DNA from: an uncultured Eubacteriales bacterium | GTDB taxonomy: Bacteria; Bacillota; Clostridia; Oscillospirales; Acutalibacteraceae | Assembly: GCA_900316455.1 (NCBI GenBank) | Contig: ONCX01000021.1 | Location: 1 to 44,705, forward strand | Length of the DNA: 44,705 bases | Reading direction: 5' to 3' | Shown here: positions 8,564 to 18,306 of the stretch, one piece after another | How positions within the stretch are numbered: position 1 is the first letter of the stretch | How the letters are laid out: every line of letters starts with the position of its first letter | Notes under the pieces: generated by a model | What the model was told of the DNA's origin: nothing | What the model saw: the letters and a program-made list of their open reading frames with translations, nothing else | The model's database searches: none | Position numbers and translations under genes: made by a program

Positions 8564-8592
8564 TTGACATAATGAGGATAAGGTATTATTAT
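8564..8592 (+). promoter_or_regulatory. Sigma-A promoter of htpG
   Basis: TTGACA (8564-8569), 17 bases, TATTAT (8587-8592). Transcription would start just upstream of or at the CIRCE element. Confidence 0.85.
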
Positions 8593-8606
8593 TAGTCATA
8601 TAAAAA

Positions 8607-8633
8607 TTAGCACTCGGATATTGAGAGTGCTAA
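8607..8633 (+). promoter_or_regulatory. CIRCE operator (HrcA binding site)
   Basis: A perfect TTAGCACTC - 9 bases - GAGTGCTAA inverted repeat, the consensus of the CIRCE element bound by the heat-shock repressor HrcA. It covers the 5' end of the predicted htpG transcript. In Bacillus subtilis htpG is not an HrcA target, so placing htpG in the HrcA regulon is a difference from that model. Confidence 0.95.
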
Positions 8634-8660
8634 TTCAAAAGAAAGGAACTGAATTGTTAA

Positions 8661-10559
8661 ATGGAAAAGAAAGAATTCAAAGCCGAATCAAAAAGACTGC
8701 TTGATATGATGATCAATTCGATCTATACGCACAAGGAGATATTCCTCCGCGAGCTTATTTCAAATGCCAGCGACGCGACGGACAAGCTCTACTACAACGC
8801 AATGCAGACCGGAAATGCCGGACTCAGCCGCGACGATCTTGCCATAAAGATCACTCCCGATAAGGAGGCGCGTACCCTTACGGTCAGCGACAAGGGCTGC
8901 GGCATGACCCGCGAGGAACTGGAGGAAAATCTTGGAACCATCGCAAAGAGCGGCTCGCTGGCTTTCAAGCAGGAGCATGACCTCGGCGATGACGTTGACA
9001 TTATCGGTCAGTTCGGCGTGGGCTTCTATTCAGCATTCATGGTGGCAAAGAAGATTGTTGTTGTGTCAAAGTCAGTCGGAGGGGATTCAGCATTCCGCTG
9101 GGAATCCGACGGGGCGGAAGGCTATACCATAGAGGACGCTCAGAAGGATGAACACGGCACGGAGATAACCCTTTACATCAAGGACAACACCGATGACGAG
9201 AATTACGACGAATTCCTTGAAACATACAGCCTGCGTAACCTTGTAAGGAAGTATTCCGATTATATCCGCTACCCGATAACCATGGACGTTGAGAAATCAC
9301 GCGACTGGGAAGAGGGCGAGGAAAAGGACGATAAGGAATACGCCACATATATTGAAACCGAAACGCTCAACAGCATGATCCCTGTATGGAAAAAGACCAA
9401 AGCTGAGCTTGCCGAGCATGAATATGAGGACTTTTATAAGAATAAATTCAATGAATATGAGGATCCCGCCCGCTGCATTCACCAGAATGTCGAGGGTACT
9501 ACAACATACACCGCGCTGATGTTCATACCGTCGCGCACGCCATTCAACTATTACAGCAAGGATTACGAGAAGGGACTCCAGCTTTACAGCAACGGCGTAA
9601 TGATCATGGAGAAGTGCGCCGATCTGCTGCCTGATTACTTCAGCTTTGTAAAGGGACTTGTGGACTCGCCCGACCTTTCGCTCAACATAAGCCGTGAAAT
9701 GCTTCAGCATGACCGTCAGCTCAAAGCCATTGCCGCAAGTCTGGAGAAGAAGATCAAGTCTGAGCTTCTTAACATGCAGAAGAACGACCGCGAGAAGTAC
9801 GAGCAGTTCTTCAAGAATTTCGGTATGCAGATCAAATTCGGCATTTACAGCTCATACGGAATGAAGAAGGAGCTTTTGCAGGATCTTCTTATGTATTATT
9901 CCTCTTCCGAGAAGAAGCCTGTCACGCTCGAAGAGTATGTCGGCAGAATGCGCGAGAGCCAGAAATACATCTATTACGCTTGCGGCGAATCCACCGCGAA
10001 GCTTGACATGCTTCCGCAGACCGAAATGCTGCGCGACAAGGGCTATGAGATACTTTATCTCACCGACGAAATAGATGAATTCGCGCTCAAGACCATGCGT
10101 GATTATAAAGAAAAGGAATTCCGTTCGGTTTCCGACGCGGAGCTTGACGTAGAGGACGAGGGCGAAAAGGAAGAAATCAAGAAGACCGCCGAGGACAACA
10201 AGAGTCTTTTTGAATTCATGAAGGAGCATCTCGGCGATAATGTCAAGGAAGTTCGTCTTTCCACACGTCTCAAGACACATCCTGTCTGCCTGATATCCGA
10301 CGGCGGAATTTCTCTGGAAATGGAAAAGGTGCTAAACGCTATGCCCACCAACACCGAAAAGGTCAAGGCGGCAAGGATTCTTGAAATTAATGCCAACCAT
10401 CCGATATTCGCTGCGCTCACCAAGGCATACGCTGAGGATAAGGAAAAGGCTGCCAAGCTGACCGACGTGCTTTTTGCACAGGCATCTCTTATCGAGGGCA
10501 TAGGAGTGGACGATCCGGTTGCCTATGCGAACGCCGTATGCTCTCTTATTACCGAATAA
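8661..10559 (+). CDS. htpG: Chaperone protein HtpG (Hsp90)
   Basis: 632 residues, the normal length for bacterial Hsp90. The N-terminal GHKL ATPase domain shows ELISNASDA (metal- and ATP-binding Asn), [13 protein letters not shown] and [14 protein letters not shown]; the middle domain contains the conserved [14 protein letters not shown] with the catalytic arginine region; the C-terminal part is a dimerisation domain. It remodels client proteins in the cytosol using ATP. The start follows AGAAAGGAA at a slightly long distance (about 12 bases). Heat induction through HrcA is expected from the CIRCE site. It is followed by a terminator and is monocistronic. Confidence 0.98.
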   Translation: MEKKEFKAESKRLLDMMINSIYTHKEIFLRELISNASDATDKLYYNAMQTGNAGLSRDDLAIKITPDKEARTLTVSDKGCGMTREELEENLGTIAKSGSLAFKQEHDLGDDVDIIGQFGVGFYSAFMVAKKIVVVSKSVGGDSAFRWESDGAEGYTIEDAQKDEHGTEITLYIKDNTDDENYDEFLETYSLRNLVRKYSDYIRYPITMDVEKSRDWEEGEEKDDKEYATYIETETLNSMIPVWKKTKAELAEHEYEDFYKNKFNEYEDPARCIHQNVEGTTTYTALMFIPSRTPFNYYSKDYEKGLQLYSNGVMIMEKCADLLPDYFSFVKGLVDSPDLSLNISREMLQHDRQLKAIAASLEKKIKSELLNMQKNDREKYEQFFKNFGMQIKFGIYSSYGMKKELLQDLLMYYSSSEKKPVTLEEYVGRMRESQKYIYYACGESTAKLDMLPQTEMLRDKGYEILYLTDEIDEFALKTMRDYKEKEFRSVSDAELDVEDEGEKEEIKKTAEDNKSLFEFMKEHLGDNVKEVRLSTRLKTHPVCLISDGGISLEMEKVLNAMPTNTEKVKAARILEINANHPIFAALTKAYAEDKEKAAKLTDVLFAQASLIEGIGVDDPVAYANAVCSLITE

Positions 10560-10585
10560 TTATTTGATATACTGAAACAACAGAA

Positions 10586-10640
10586 AAACGCCTGTATATC
10601 GCGCCTTGCAGAAGAAAACGCGATATACAGGCTTTTGTTT
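10586..10640 (+). terminator. Intrinsic terminator of htpG
   Basis: A perfect 14-bp stem GCCTGTATATCGCG (10590-10603) with its complement (10619-10632), followed by TTTTGTTT. Confidence 0.9.
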
Positions 10641-10746
10641 ACAGATTGTTAATAAAGATAACTGTCACCTTTATTCTTTCCGATACGTTATATTATTGGT
10701 TGAAAAAATTCTTTCAATACATAAATGAACGGAGAAGACGCATTTT

Positions 10747-11787
10747 TTGAGAAAAAATGACATGAATCTTTCTGTTGTCAGTAAATACCGCGGAGAATTA
10801 TTTGGTATTTCCATTGTCAGTATTATTATTTTTCATTATTTTAATGATGTTGAAAAATTCAGACAACACGACGCTTTATTTTGGATTGCTAAAATATCAA
10901 ACTACATGTTCGGAAGCATCGGGGTGGAGGTTTTTCTTTTTCTTTCAGGCGTTGGATTGTATTATTCCATGTGCAACAATCCGGATATTAAGACATTCTA
11001 CATAAAAAGACTGAAAAGAGTGGTCATTCCGTATTTGTTTTTCGGTATGGCGTATTGGTTTATCAGAGATTTTGTCATTTATCCCAAATCATTTCTGCGT
11101 TATGTTTTGGATGTATTGCTCGTATCATTCTGGACAAGCGGCAATAAAGTCTTCTGGTATATAGCGTTTATTTTGGTCGCGTATATGCTGTTTCCGTTTG
11201 TATTCAGACTCATGAATCGCGAAATCAATGGCAAAGACGCGTCGGGCGTTGTCTGTTATTCGCTTTGTCTTGCTGTTGTGGCGTTCTGCGCGGTCATCAG
11301 TCTGCTCGCGCAGGGATACTATGAAAATACGGAAATCGCTTTTGCTCGTTTCCCGATTATTCTTCTTGGCTGCCGCTATGGCAAAAAGATACGCGATAAA
11401 AAGCCCTTTGGAATTGAAGAAAACCTGCTCGCCGCTCTGGGAATGATGCTTGTCATGACAAGAATGTTAATCCAATACCGTGTGATCGACATTGATTTTA
11501 ACATACCGAGAAGAGTAACCGCGTTTTTCTTTTCCGTCTCCCTCATTTTTATGTTATGTTTTCTGCTGGAGAAGCTTCGCTCACAAAAATTCAATCAAGC
11601 TATGACAACCGTCGGCTCGTATTCGCTGGAACTTTTTATGACCCATGTTGGAGTCAGGTCGATTTTGCTGAACTGTGGCTTCAAGCTTCACAGAATCATT
11701 TATTTTGTCTCTTACATATTGCTGTCGGTAGTTCTCAGTCTCATTTTGCGTTTGTTAAGCCAAAAAACCTTAAAGTTAATAAAATGA
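10747..11787 (+). CDS. Membrane acyltransferase, family 3
   Basis: 346 residues from TTG 10747 (GGAGAAG lies nine bases before it); ATG 10762 is the alternative and has no ribosome-binding site. It is a polytopic protein with about ten hydrophobic segments typical of the acyltransferase-3 family (OatA/NodX-like). The family motif is visible: an N-terminal R-G followed by a helix with FHYF (the catalytic-type His near residue 30), then SIGVEVFLFLSGVGLYYS and FYIKRLKRVVIPYLFF. Such proteins move acetyl or succinyl groups across the membrane to sugars of the wall or surface polysaccharides. No SGNH domain is attached. It precedes a wall-related SH3/beta-lactamase-fold gene, which has its own promoter. 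Confidence 0.85.
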   Translation: MRKNDMNLSVVSKYRGELFGISIVSIIIFHYFNDVEKFRQHDALFWIAKISNYMFGSIGVEVFLFLSGVGLYYSMCNNPDIKTFYIKRLKRVVIPYLFFGMAYWFIRDFVIYPKSFLRYVLDVLLVSFWTSGNKVFWYIAFILVAYMLFPFVFRLMNREINGKDASGVVCYSLCLAVVAFCAVISLLAQGYYENTEIAFARFPIILLGCRYGKKIRDKKPFGIEENLLAALGMMLVMTRMLIQYRVIDIDFNIPRRVTAFFFSVSLIFMLCFLLEKLRSQKFNQAMTTVGSYSLELFMTHVGVRSILLNCGFKLHRIIYFVSYILLSVVLSLILRLLSQKTLKLIK

Positions 11788-11790
11788 CTG

Positions 11791-11819
11791 TTGCTATTGA
11801 GATTTATCTTTGATATAAT
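11791..11819 (+). promoter_or_regulatory. Sigma-A promoter of the SH3/beta-lactamase-fold gene
   Basis: TTGCTA (11791-11796), 17 bases, TATAAT (11814-11819), about 40 bases before the ATG at 11858. Confidence 0.75.
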
Positions 11820-11857
11820 TTTCCTGAACAAATTCAAAAAAGGGAGTCATATCAAAA

Positions 11858-13444
11858 ATGCAGAAAAAGCATAGCGAAAAGGAATACAATGGAAGGGGCG
11901 TAAAGGCGGAGCTTGGCGCGTTCGGGGCGAGTCTATGGAGAAAATATCTAAAATTCTACCGTCGCAACCGCATTCGTGGCATAGGCACTGTGGGGCTTGC
12001 TCTTATAATGCCGATCAGCATGGTGTTTGCCTTTAAACGCTCCCGAATTAATTATATCGAGGTAGTTTCCTCATGGTTCAAAGGTCCGGAAAAAGCGGTT
12101 TCTGACGGAGCCGATGTGTCCTCAGAGGAACCGGAGAGCGGATTCAATATTATAGTAAAATTCACATACGGAACCATATGCTCCGAGCCGAATTTCAAAA
12201 AAAAGGTGCAGAATACCGTCACCAAGGGACAGAAATTCGAGGTGCTGGAGACAAGCGGCAACTTCTACCGTATCGAATACCTTCAGAACCGCTTCGGCTG
12301 GATTGACAAGTATTACGTTGACAAGGAAGGACAGGAGGAGCCGAAGGTAATAGATCCTCACAATCCTGAGGAAATAAAGGGAACCACAGCGACAGAGCTT
12401 AAAAGGATATGTCAGGATTACAGCGCAATGGGCGCGGGGGTAGCTGTAATAAAAGATGGCAAGGTGGCGTATACATACAGCTATGGCTACGCTAACAAAG
12501 CGCAGCGCAAGAAGATAAATTCCGACACCAAATTCCGTCCCGCGTCGCTATCAAAGATAATATCGACGCTGTCCACAATGACCCTTGTAGACGCCGGAAG
12601 AATCGACCTTGACCGCAATGTTGAAGATTATTTCGGCTACCGGTTCCGCAATCCGCTTTTTCCGGAGGTTGAGATAACTCCGCGAATGCTGCTCAACCAT
12701 TCGTCGTCGCTCGGTGACGAATATATTATATACACTGGCAGTAATGCCGGTACGCGACTGAAGGATCTTGTGGTGGATCTCAAGAGCTACAACAATCAGA
12801 AGCCGGGCAAGGAATTTTCCTATAGCAATTCGGGATTCGGGATTGTAGGTTCGCTCGACGAGGTGGTTACAAATCTGCACTATATATATTTCACGGACTC
12901 GGTTCTTTTTGACCGTTTGGGACTTGACGCCGCGTTCGGAGGGCAGAGTCTCAAGGACAAAAATAACGTCGCTGAATGCTATAAGGTCGGCAAGATATAC
13001 CGTTCCCGCAGCGTTCTTGTAAAGGACAGACTTATAAGGGCGCCTGGCGATACCTATATTTTGGCGCAGGGAAGCCTGCTCATCAGTCCAAAGGACTACG
13101 CAAAGCTTGTGTCGATTTTTGTCAATGACGGAATGTATGGAAATATCAGGGTGCTTTCCAAAGAGGCAGTCAAGGAGGTTGAAAAGGAATATCTCAAGGA
13201 CGACAAATTCCGATACTGTCTCGGATTCAAGAAAAGCACAAATTACGTTCCGGGACATGACATGTATTACCACGGCGGCAACGCCTATGGCGTTTACGCA
13301 AGCGTCTGCTACGACGAAAAGCAGAAGAGCGGGGTGGTTGTAATGACGAGCGGCGCATGGGGAACATTTGACGACAATCATTTCTACAAGGTCTGCCAGA
13401 AGCTTACCCAGCAGTGTTACGCCGATCTTATTGATAAAGTGTGA
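11858..13444 (+). CDS. Membrane-anchored SH3 plus beta-lactamase-fold serine hydrolase
   Basis: 528 residues. A basic cytoplasmic N-terminus is followed by one hydrophobic anchor at about 41-59 (GIGTVGLALIMPISMVFAF), so the rest faces outside. Residues about 97-155 form one SH3b domain (QKFEVLETSGNFYRIEY, FGWIDKYYV). From about 175 a class C beta-lactamase/DD-peptidase domain begins: catalytic SLSK at 230-233, YSNSG (the Y-x-N motif) near 321, and HGG near 466. Such proteins are D,D-peptidases, esterases or amidases acting on wall peptides. The start follows GGGAG. Ordinary resistance is unlikely because of the anchor and SH3 domain; a wall-remodelling role is inferred. Confidence 0.85.
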   Translation: MQKKHSEKEYNGRGVKAELGAFGASLWRKYLKFYRRNRIRGIGTVGLALIMPISMVFAFKRSRINYIEVVSSWFKGPEKAVSDGADVSSEEPESGFNIIVKFTYGTICSEPNFKKKVQNTVTKGQKFEVLETSGNFYRIEYLQNRFGWIDKYYVDKEGQEEPKVIDPHNPEEIKGTTATELKRICQDYSAMGAGVAVIKDGKVAYTYSYGYANKAQRKKINSDTKFRPASLSKIISTLSTMTLVDAGRIDLDRNVEDYFGYRFRNPLFPEVEITPRMLLNHSSSLGDEYIIYTGSNAGTRLKDLVVDLKSYNNQKPGKEFSYSNSGFGIVGSLDEVVTNLHYIYFTDSVLFDRLGLDAAFGGQSLKDKNNVAECYKVGKIYRSRSVLVKDRLIRAPGDTYILAQGSLLISPKDYAKLVSIFVNDGMYGNIRVLSKEAVKEVEKEYLKDDKFRYCLGFKKSTNYVPGHDMYYHGGNAYGVYASVCYDEKQKSGVVVMTSGAWGTFDDNHFYKVCQKLTQQCYADLIDKV

Positions 13445-13484
13445 AGAATGTTTTTGAGGAAGATTAAAATTGTACAATATAGAT

Positions 13485-13536
13485 TCCCTCCGCAAAGCCC
13501 ATGTGAAAGAACGGCTTTGCGGAGGGAGTTTTTTTG
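13485..13536 (+). terminator. Intrinsic terminator of the SH3/beta-lactamase-fold gene
   Basis: A perfect 15-bp stem (13485-13499 with 13513-13527) followed by G and seven T. It lies between two convergent genes; the T run is only on the plus-strand side. Confidence 0.92.
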
Positions 13537-13555
13537 CATGCTTTTCAATCAGGAT

Positions 13556-16468
13556 TTAAGGATTTAAAGGCGATGTGTCGGTAAAGTATGCTTCAAGTTC
13601 TTCCTGCGAGAGATTAAATGACGTTCTGAGCTGAAGCATTGCAGCGTCAGGCATTGCTTTCAAAAATTCACGCAACGCATCCGGACCTGTTCTTTTCCAA
13701 TAGTTGTAGGTAGGATATTTCCAGCGTTCATAGTTCAGCTTGATCTCCCCGTCAATATTGCTTGTAAACTGATCCAGAATACTAAGCGTTCGCTCGGGGG
13801 CGAATGTATGGCGTATATGCCAGCAGTATAATGTCAGGAAACGGTCACGAAAATCAGGATTTTTAAGCAGATTCCGGATTATTGCGTTGTTTTCACGTCC
13901 GAATCCGTGACCCTCAGGATTCAGCAGATATAATTTGATATAATTGTATTTTGTCATGCTGACGTTATACATGCATACGTCAAAGTCAAAAGGTATCCAT
14001 TTCCATTTTCCGTCCTTGGATTTAAAACAGCGGATATTGCCGGTATCAGGATTGCAAAGATAAGTTTCTATGACCCAGAAATTAATAAGCGAATCAATAT
14101 CAACTACCGAACATATGTAGTTATAGCATTCGGGATCAGTAAGATCGTTTTTTTCGCAGTATTTTGTCAGTTCATTGTATTCATTTATTGATCCTTCCTG
14201 TGCAACGCTCTGCGCCCTAATAAGATCGTAGCTACCGCGTTCAAGACCGTAGTGATTAAGGATATAGCCGTCGTTCAAAGGCTCGCGGATATAGTACAGA
14301 CCCCAGTACTGGGCATTTATATAGAGTGCGCATGGGCAGAATTCCTGGTAGTCTGTTATATTCTGTCCCCTGAGAAGAGCTGCCACAAATGCATCGCGCA
14401 TTTTTCCCACGTCCTGATCCTGTCCGCTTGCCCTGAGAAGCAGGGAAGAAAAGGTTGTAGGCGCTCCTTTGCAGTCATAAAAGAAATTATAGCTTACGGT
14501 TTTCTGACCGTAAATTTCACGAAGCATAAGCTTTAATGCCTTCTGATCTCTCAGCAGGCTGTTTTTACCGACATGACGCGCTCCGCAGTCAAATTCGACT
14601 GCTTTCTGACATGCCCTGTCGAAGTATTCTACATGAACAGGATATTCTGAAAAATTTTCCTTTGCGGTAAGGATTCCTATTGAACCGGTCAGAGTGCCTG
14701 GTGAACCGGAAACGCAGACAATAGGTAAGGAATGGGGATTATCAATAAAATATGTCTGTGTAGTGCAGTCGCTTATCGCGCATCCGTCCTTTAAAGCGAC
14801 AGCACGCAGCACAGTGTTTTCTTCAATAACTATCTTGTCATTCTTGTTGTTATAAACTTTGGAATCGGTATTGGGCTTGCTGCCGTCGAGGGTATAATAG
14901 ATAACGCAGCCGTCCGGAGCAGAGAGCTTTATGGATGTTCCGGAATTGACAAGCCCGCCTTTTATGTTCACGGACGGCAAAGGTGTATATGCGGAATAAT
15001 GCTGACCTTTGTTTGCCTTGCCCGGAGTTGGAGTGGCAAAAAAAACACGTTGAGAAGTATCGTTTCCTATACGTCCGCTTGACATGCCGTAACGGCATTT
15101 TCCGGAGGCAAAATCATCGCATACCCTGCCTGAAGAGTTGATCAGATAGAATCTTTCGCCGCCAGTGCTGATTTTTACCGGAGCGTGCAGTTCCTTAGGA
15201 CTAAGATTGGTAGTTCCGTCACAGAAAATAACCAGATATTTACCGGATTTCAGCGTGACGTCCGGAAATGTAAAAAAAGGGTCACCGGGAATTTGTGAAA
15301 TTGCGTATCCTTTGAGATTTACATCGGAGTCAGTTGAATTGTATATTTCGATATAATCATTAACAAAATCGTTTTTTTTACTGCTGCTTGCCGACATTAC
15401 TTCACTTATCAGAACGCCGTCGTTAATATCCGGCTTCAGGTCTGCCGAGAGCTTTGTCCAAGGGGTGTTGTTAGGTTCGCCAGGGGTCGGACGGGCAAAG
15501 AAGCGGAAATTGTTTTCATCTTTTACTCTGCCGCATGAGATATTGTCGGGCATATTGGGAATTTCAACGCTGTCCGTCACTGTTCTGTCAGGGGCAAAAA
15601 GAGTCAGCTTTTCATCAAGCGTACCGAGGGAGAAACCAGTGTGGATCATACCCTGCGCGTCGGTCTTGTTTTTTCCGTCGCAAAAGATAAGCAGATATCC
15701 GTTTGCGGGAATAAAAGTATCTTTTGAAAAAACAAAAGCATAAGGTTTCTTGGGATCGTCAGTAATTGAATATCCGTCAAGATCTATGGAGCGGTTTGTT
15801 GTATTGTACAGCTCGACCCAATCCCCGTAATCGCCCTCGCAATCATAGAGAGTGTAGGTGTTGGAGGTCATGAATTCGTTTATCACAACGCCAGTTCCGT
15901 TTTGAAGCGTACCCTTATCATTAGCCGCGCCGGGAGTGGGATTTTCCAGACGCATAGGCTTTCCGTCAATAAGACCGTATGATTTGTTCGGCTCACATTC
16001 GGGTATTGTCAAAGAAGAAATGCCGTGTTCATCGGAAAGATATACCGTTTCACCTTTGCTTGCCGAAAGCTTGAAGTTTGTATGAAGAAATCCGTGTTCA
16101 TCGGTAATATTGAGTCCGGAACAATATACAATAAGGTAGCCGTTGGCAGGCACAGTCTGTCCTGACAATGAGCATTTGTAAGGAGATTCCTGACTGTCAG
16201 AGATGTAATATTTATCAAGAGAATATTCCCTGTCAGAAGGATTGTAAAGTTCGACCCAATCATAATATCTTCCGTCGAATGCCTGAAAGCTCTCGGTATT
16301 TGAAGGCAGCACTTCGTTTATCACTATATCCGTTTCCGATACATATGGCTGCTCGACTACAGCGCTTTCATTCTCGCCGCATGACGCGAGAAGCAAAGCA
16401 AGCGCAGCGGCAAACAGAAGCAACAGTGATAATCTGATACGGGACTTGGCAACGTCAGCGACAACCAT
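13556..16468 (-). CDS. Large lipoprotein with three lamin-tail domains and a CotH-kinase domain
   Basis: 970 residues from ATG 16468; TTG 16477 is an alternative, since AGGAG at 16482-16486 is 13 bases from the ATG and 4 from the TTG. The signal peptide ends in the lipobox LLASCG. Three repeated lamin-tail (LTD) domains follow, each with IVINEV or VINEF, WVELYN or YIEIYN, and ANGYLIVYCSG or a similar strand, at about residues 40-185, 185-330 and 340-485. Next comes a chitobiase-type domain (VIYYTLDGSKPNTDS) at about 500-555, then a CotH-kinase domain with FDCGARHVGKNS, QYWGLYYIREPLND and KWKWIPFDFDVCMYN. CotH-type proteins are protein or glycan-linked kinases best known from spore coats and are common in cell-surface proteins of Ruminococcus. 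Outer-face location is certain; the substrate is unknown. Confidence 0.9.
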   Translation of the reverse strand: MVVADVAKSRIRLSLLLLFAAALALLLASCGENESAVVEQPYVSETDIVINEVLPSNTESFQAFDGRYYDWVELYNPSDREYSLDKYYISDSQESPYKCSLSGQTVPANGYLIVYCSGLNITDEHGFLHTNFKLSASKGETVYLSDEHGISSLTIPECEPNKSYGLIDGKPMRLENPTPGAANDKGTLQNGTGVVINEFMTSNTYTLYDCEGDYGDWVELYNTTNRSIDLDGYSITDDPKKPYAFVFSKDTFIPANGYLLIFCDGKNKTDAQGMIHTGFSLGTLDEKLTLFAPDRTVTDSVEIPNMPDNISCGRVKDENNFRFFARPTPGEPNNTPWTKLSADLKPDINDGVLISEVMSASSSKKNDFVNDYIEIYNSTDSDVNLKGYAISQIPGDPFFTFPDVTLKSGKYLVIFCDGTTNLSPKELHAPVKISTGGERFYLINSSGRVCDDFASGKCRYGMSSGRIGNDTSQRVFFATPTPGKANKGQHYSAYTPLPSVNIKGGLVNSGTSIKLSAPDGCVIYYTLDGSKPNTDSKVYNNKNDKIVIEENTVLRAVALKDGCAISDCTTQTYFIDNPHSLPIVCVSGSPGTLTGSIGILTAKENFSEYPVHVEYFDRACQKAVEFDCGARHVGKNSLLRDQKALKLMLREIYGQKTVSYNFFYDCKGAPTTFSSLLLRASGQDQDVGKMRDAFVAALLRGQNITDYQEFCPCALYINAQYWGLYYIREPLNDGYILNHYGLERGSYDLIRAQSVAQEGSINEYNELTKYCEKNDLTDPECYNYICSVVDIDSLINFWVIETYLCNPDTGNIRCFKSKDGKWKWIPFDFDVCMYNVSMTKYNYIKLYLLNPEGHGFGRENNAIIRNLLKNPDFRDRFLTLYCWHIRHTFAPERTLSILDQFTSNIDGEIKLNYERWKYPTYNYWKRTGPDALREFLKAMPDAAMLQLRTSFNLSQEELEAYFTDTSPLNP

Positions 16469-16526
16469 AAATAACAATCATCTCCTATGCAATACATGGA
16501 AAAACGGCGGAAATTGTACAATCATA

Positions 16527-16555
16527 ATATTATCAGATATTCAGTTCATTGTCAA
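16527..16555 (-). promoter_or_regulatory. Sigma-A promoter of the CotH/LTD lipoprotein gene
   Basis: On the minus strand TTGACA (16550-16555), 17 bases, TAATAT (16527-16532). Confidence 0.8.
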
Positions 16556-16632
16556 GTGAATGCCATAATACGAAATAAATTTGAACAAATTATGAAAAAG
16601 ATGAAAAAAACTCAAATTTTACAAGCTGTGAC

Positions 16633-16661
16633 TTGCAAAGTGGTTACAGATAATGTATATT
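16633..16661 (+). promoter_or_regulatory. Sigma-A promoter of pgi
   Basis: TTGCAA (16633-16638), 17 bases, TATATT (16656-16661), about 30 bases before the ATG at 16695. Confidence 0.75.
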
Positions 16662-16694
16662 ATTGATGTATCTAATTTTAGGAGGCTATTTTAT

Positions 16695-18035
16695 ATGGCT
16701 GTATCAATAAACTGTAAACATATCGCCGGTTTTGTATCGGCAGAGGAATTAAAGGCGATTGCCCCCGAGATTGCCGCCTCACATAAAACGCTTCATGACG
16801 GAACAGGTCTCGGCAACGACAAGCTGGGCTGGCTCACTCTTCCCACTGATTACGACAAGGACGAGTTTGCCCGCATAAAGGCTGCCGCAGAGAAAATTAA
16901 AAAGAACAGCGACGTCTTTATTGTAATAGGCATCGGAGGATCCTATCTTGGGGCGAGGGCTGCCATAGAATTCCTGAAGTCCCCCAATTACAACCTTTTA
17001 TGCAAGGATACTCCGCAGATATTCTTTGCCGGAAATTCCATCAGCTCGACCGCTCTTAACGAGGTTATTGAGATGTGCAGGGATAAGGACGTTTCCATCA
17101 ACATGATATCCAAGTCCGGAACGACAACCGAGCCGGCAATAGCATTCCGTGTGCTGCGCGGCATTCTGGAGGAAAAATACGGCAAGGAAGGCGCAAGAGA
17201 GAGAATTTTCTGCACAACCGACAAGCAAAATGGCACGCTCAAGGAGCTTTCCGATAAGGAAGGCTACGAGACATTCGTAGTGCCAGACAACGTAGGCGGC
17301 AGATTTTCCGTTCTGACCGCTGTCGGACTGCTTCCGATCGCCGTTGCAGGATGCGATATAGACAAGCTCATGGCAGGCGCGAAGGAGGCGCAGGACTCGC
17401 TTTGTTCGACCGATATCGAGGAAAATCCAGCCTACAAATACGCTGCTGTGAGAAACGTTCTCTACCGCAAGGGATATACCGCCGAGCTTCTTGTCAGCTA
17501 TGAGCCTTATTTCCAGATGATGAACGAGTGGTGGAAGCAGCTTTACGGCGAGAGCGAAGGCAAGGAGCACAAGGGACTTCTGCCCGATTCGGTTATTTTT
17601 TCCACCGATCTTCATTCACTCGGTCAGTACATTCAGGAAGGCAAGCGCAATCTCTTTGAGACTGTCATGCAGATAGAGAAGGCAAAGAGCGAGCTTGTCC
17701 TTGAAGAAGAGGAGGGCGACGGAGACGGTCTGAATTTCCTTGCGGGCAAGACAATGGATTTCGTAAACAAAAAGGCTTTTCAGGGTACAATTCTCGCGCA
17801 TAATGACGGCGGAGTGCCGAATATTGTTATTTCGATTCCCGAGTCGAATGAGTTTGAGCTTGGCTGGCTGATATACTTCTTTGAAAAAGCGTGCGGAATA
17901 TCTGGCTATACGCTTGGAGTTAATCCGTTCAACCAGCCTGGAGTCGAGGCGTATAAGAAAAACATGTTCGCGCTTTTGGGCAAGCCGGGTTACGAAGAGC
18001 AGAAGGAAGCTCTTGAAGCGAGACTCGGAGAGTAA
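16695..18035 (+). CDS. pgi: Glucose-6-phosphate isomerase
   Basis: 446 residues from ATG 16695, which has TAGGAGG nine bases upstream; a frame-open TTG at 16653 overlaps the promoter and is rejected. The enzyme interconverts glucose 6-phosphate and fructose 6-phosphate in the cytosol. Visible signatures are [15 protein letters not shown], the phosphate-binding [21 protein letters not shown] and the family region [20 protein letters not shown]. The length is that of the short Gram-positive type. It is monocistronic, next to a candidate MITE. Together with pfkA and the glycogen cluster it controls whether hexose phosphate goes to glycolysis or storage. Confidence 0.97.
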   Translation: MAVSINCKHIAGFVSAEELKAIAPEIAASHKTLHDGTGLGNDKLGWLTLPTDYDKDEFARIKAAAEKIKKNSDVFIVIGIGGSYLGARAAIEFLKSPNYNLLCKDTPQIFFAGNSISSTALNEVIEMCRDKDVSINMISKSGTTTEPAIAFRVLRGILEEKYGKEGARERIFCTTDKQNGTLKELSDKEGYETFVVPDNVGGRFSVLTAVGLLPIAVAGCDIDKLMAGAKEAQDSLCSTDIEENPAYKYAAVRNVLYRKGYTAELLVSYEPYFQMMNEWWKQLYGESEGKEHKGLLPDSVIFSTDLHSLGQYIQEGKRNLFETVMQIEKAKSELVLEEEEGDGDGLNFLAGKTMDFVNKKAFQGTILAHNDGGVPNIVISIPESNEFELGWLIYFFEKACGISGYTLGVNPFNQPGVEAYKKNMFALLGKPGYEEQKEALEARLGE

Positions 18036-18065
18036 ATTTAGTACTTTCATCAATGCAATATTTTT

Positions 18066-18091
18066 AAACAGGCGATTTTTAGAGCCTGTTT
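18066..18091 (+). terminator. Weak terminator-like hairpin after pgi
   Basis: AAACAGGC (18066-18073) pairs with GCCTGTTT (18084-18091). There is no strong T run after it, and the right arm is also part of the inverted repeat of the following element, so the call is tentative. Confidence 0.35.
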
Positions 18092-18268
18092 AGTATCTCC
18101 ACGTGTGCGGATGGCGTAGTCAGATTTTTCGCCAAGGCAGCCAAAACCGCAGGCAATACTTTGTGTGATTAACTATGGAAACATTCGTTTCCATTAGATT
18201 TTGGCAAAATATGGCGGAAAAGATGCAAGCCAGACGCGCGTGGAGAGATACGTCAGCAGGCTCTTAGA
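18077..18268. repeat. Candidate MITE or long-hairpin repeat element
   Basis: About 190 bases with long imperfect terminal inverted repeats and no coding frame. The left end runs TTTTTAGAGCCTG, then GTATCTCCACG; the right end read in reverse gives TTTCTAAGAGCCTG, then GTATCTCTCCACG. Similarity between the arms continues for roughly 60 bases (GCGGATGGC against GCGTCTGGC, TTTTTCGCC against TTTTCCGCC, GCCAAAA in both). The centre holds a second small hairpin, TGGAAAC-ATTC-GTTTCCA. It separates pgi from the P-loop gene. The whole unit could fold into one long RNA or cruciform. No transposase is present, as expected of a non-autonomous element. Confidence 0.6.
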
Positions 18269-18306
18269 AATTGCTGATATAAAACACTCTCAGGAGGTCA
18301 TTTAAA

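Noticed and set aside
12551-13495. 314-codon open frame opposite the beta-lactamase-fold gene
   Set aside because: It crosses the terminator of the real gene, has no ribosome-binding site and no protein-like motif; a product of codon bias on the other strand.
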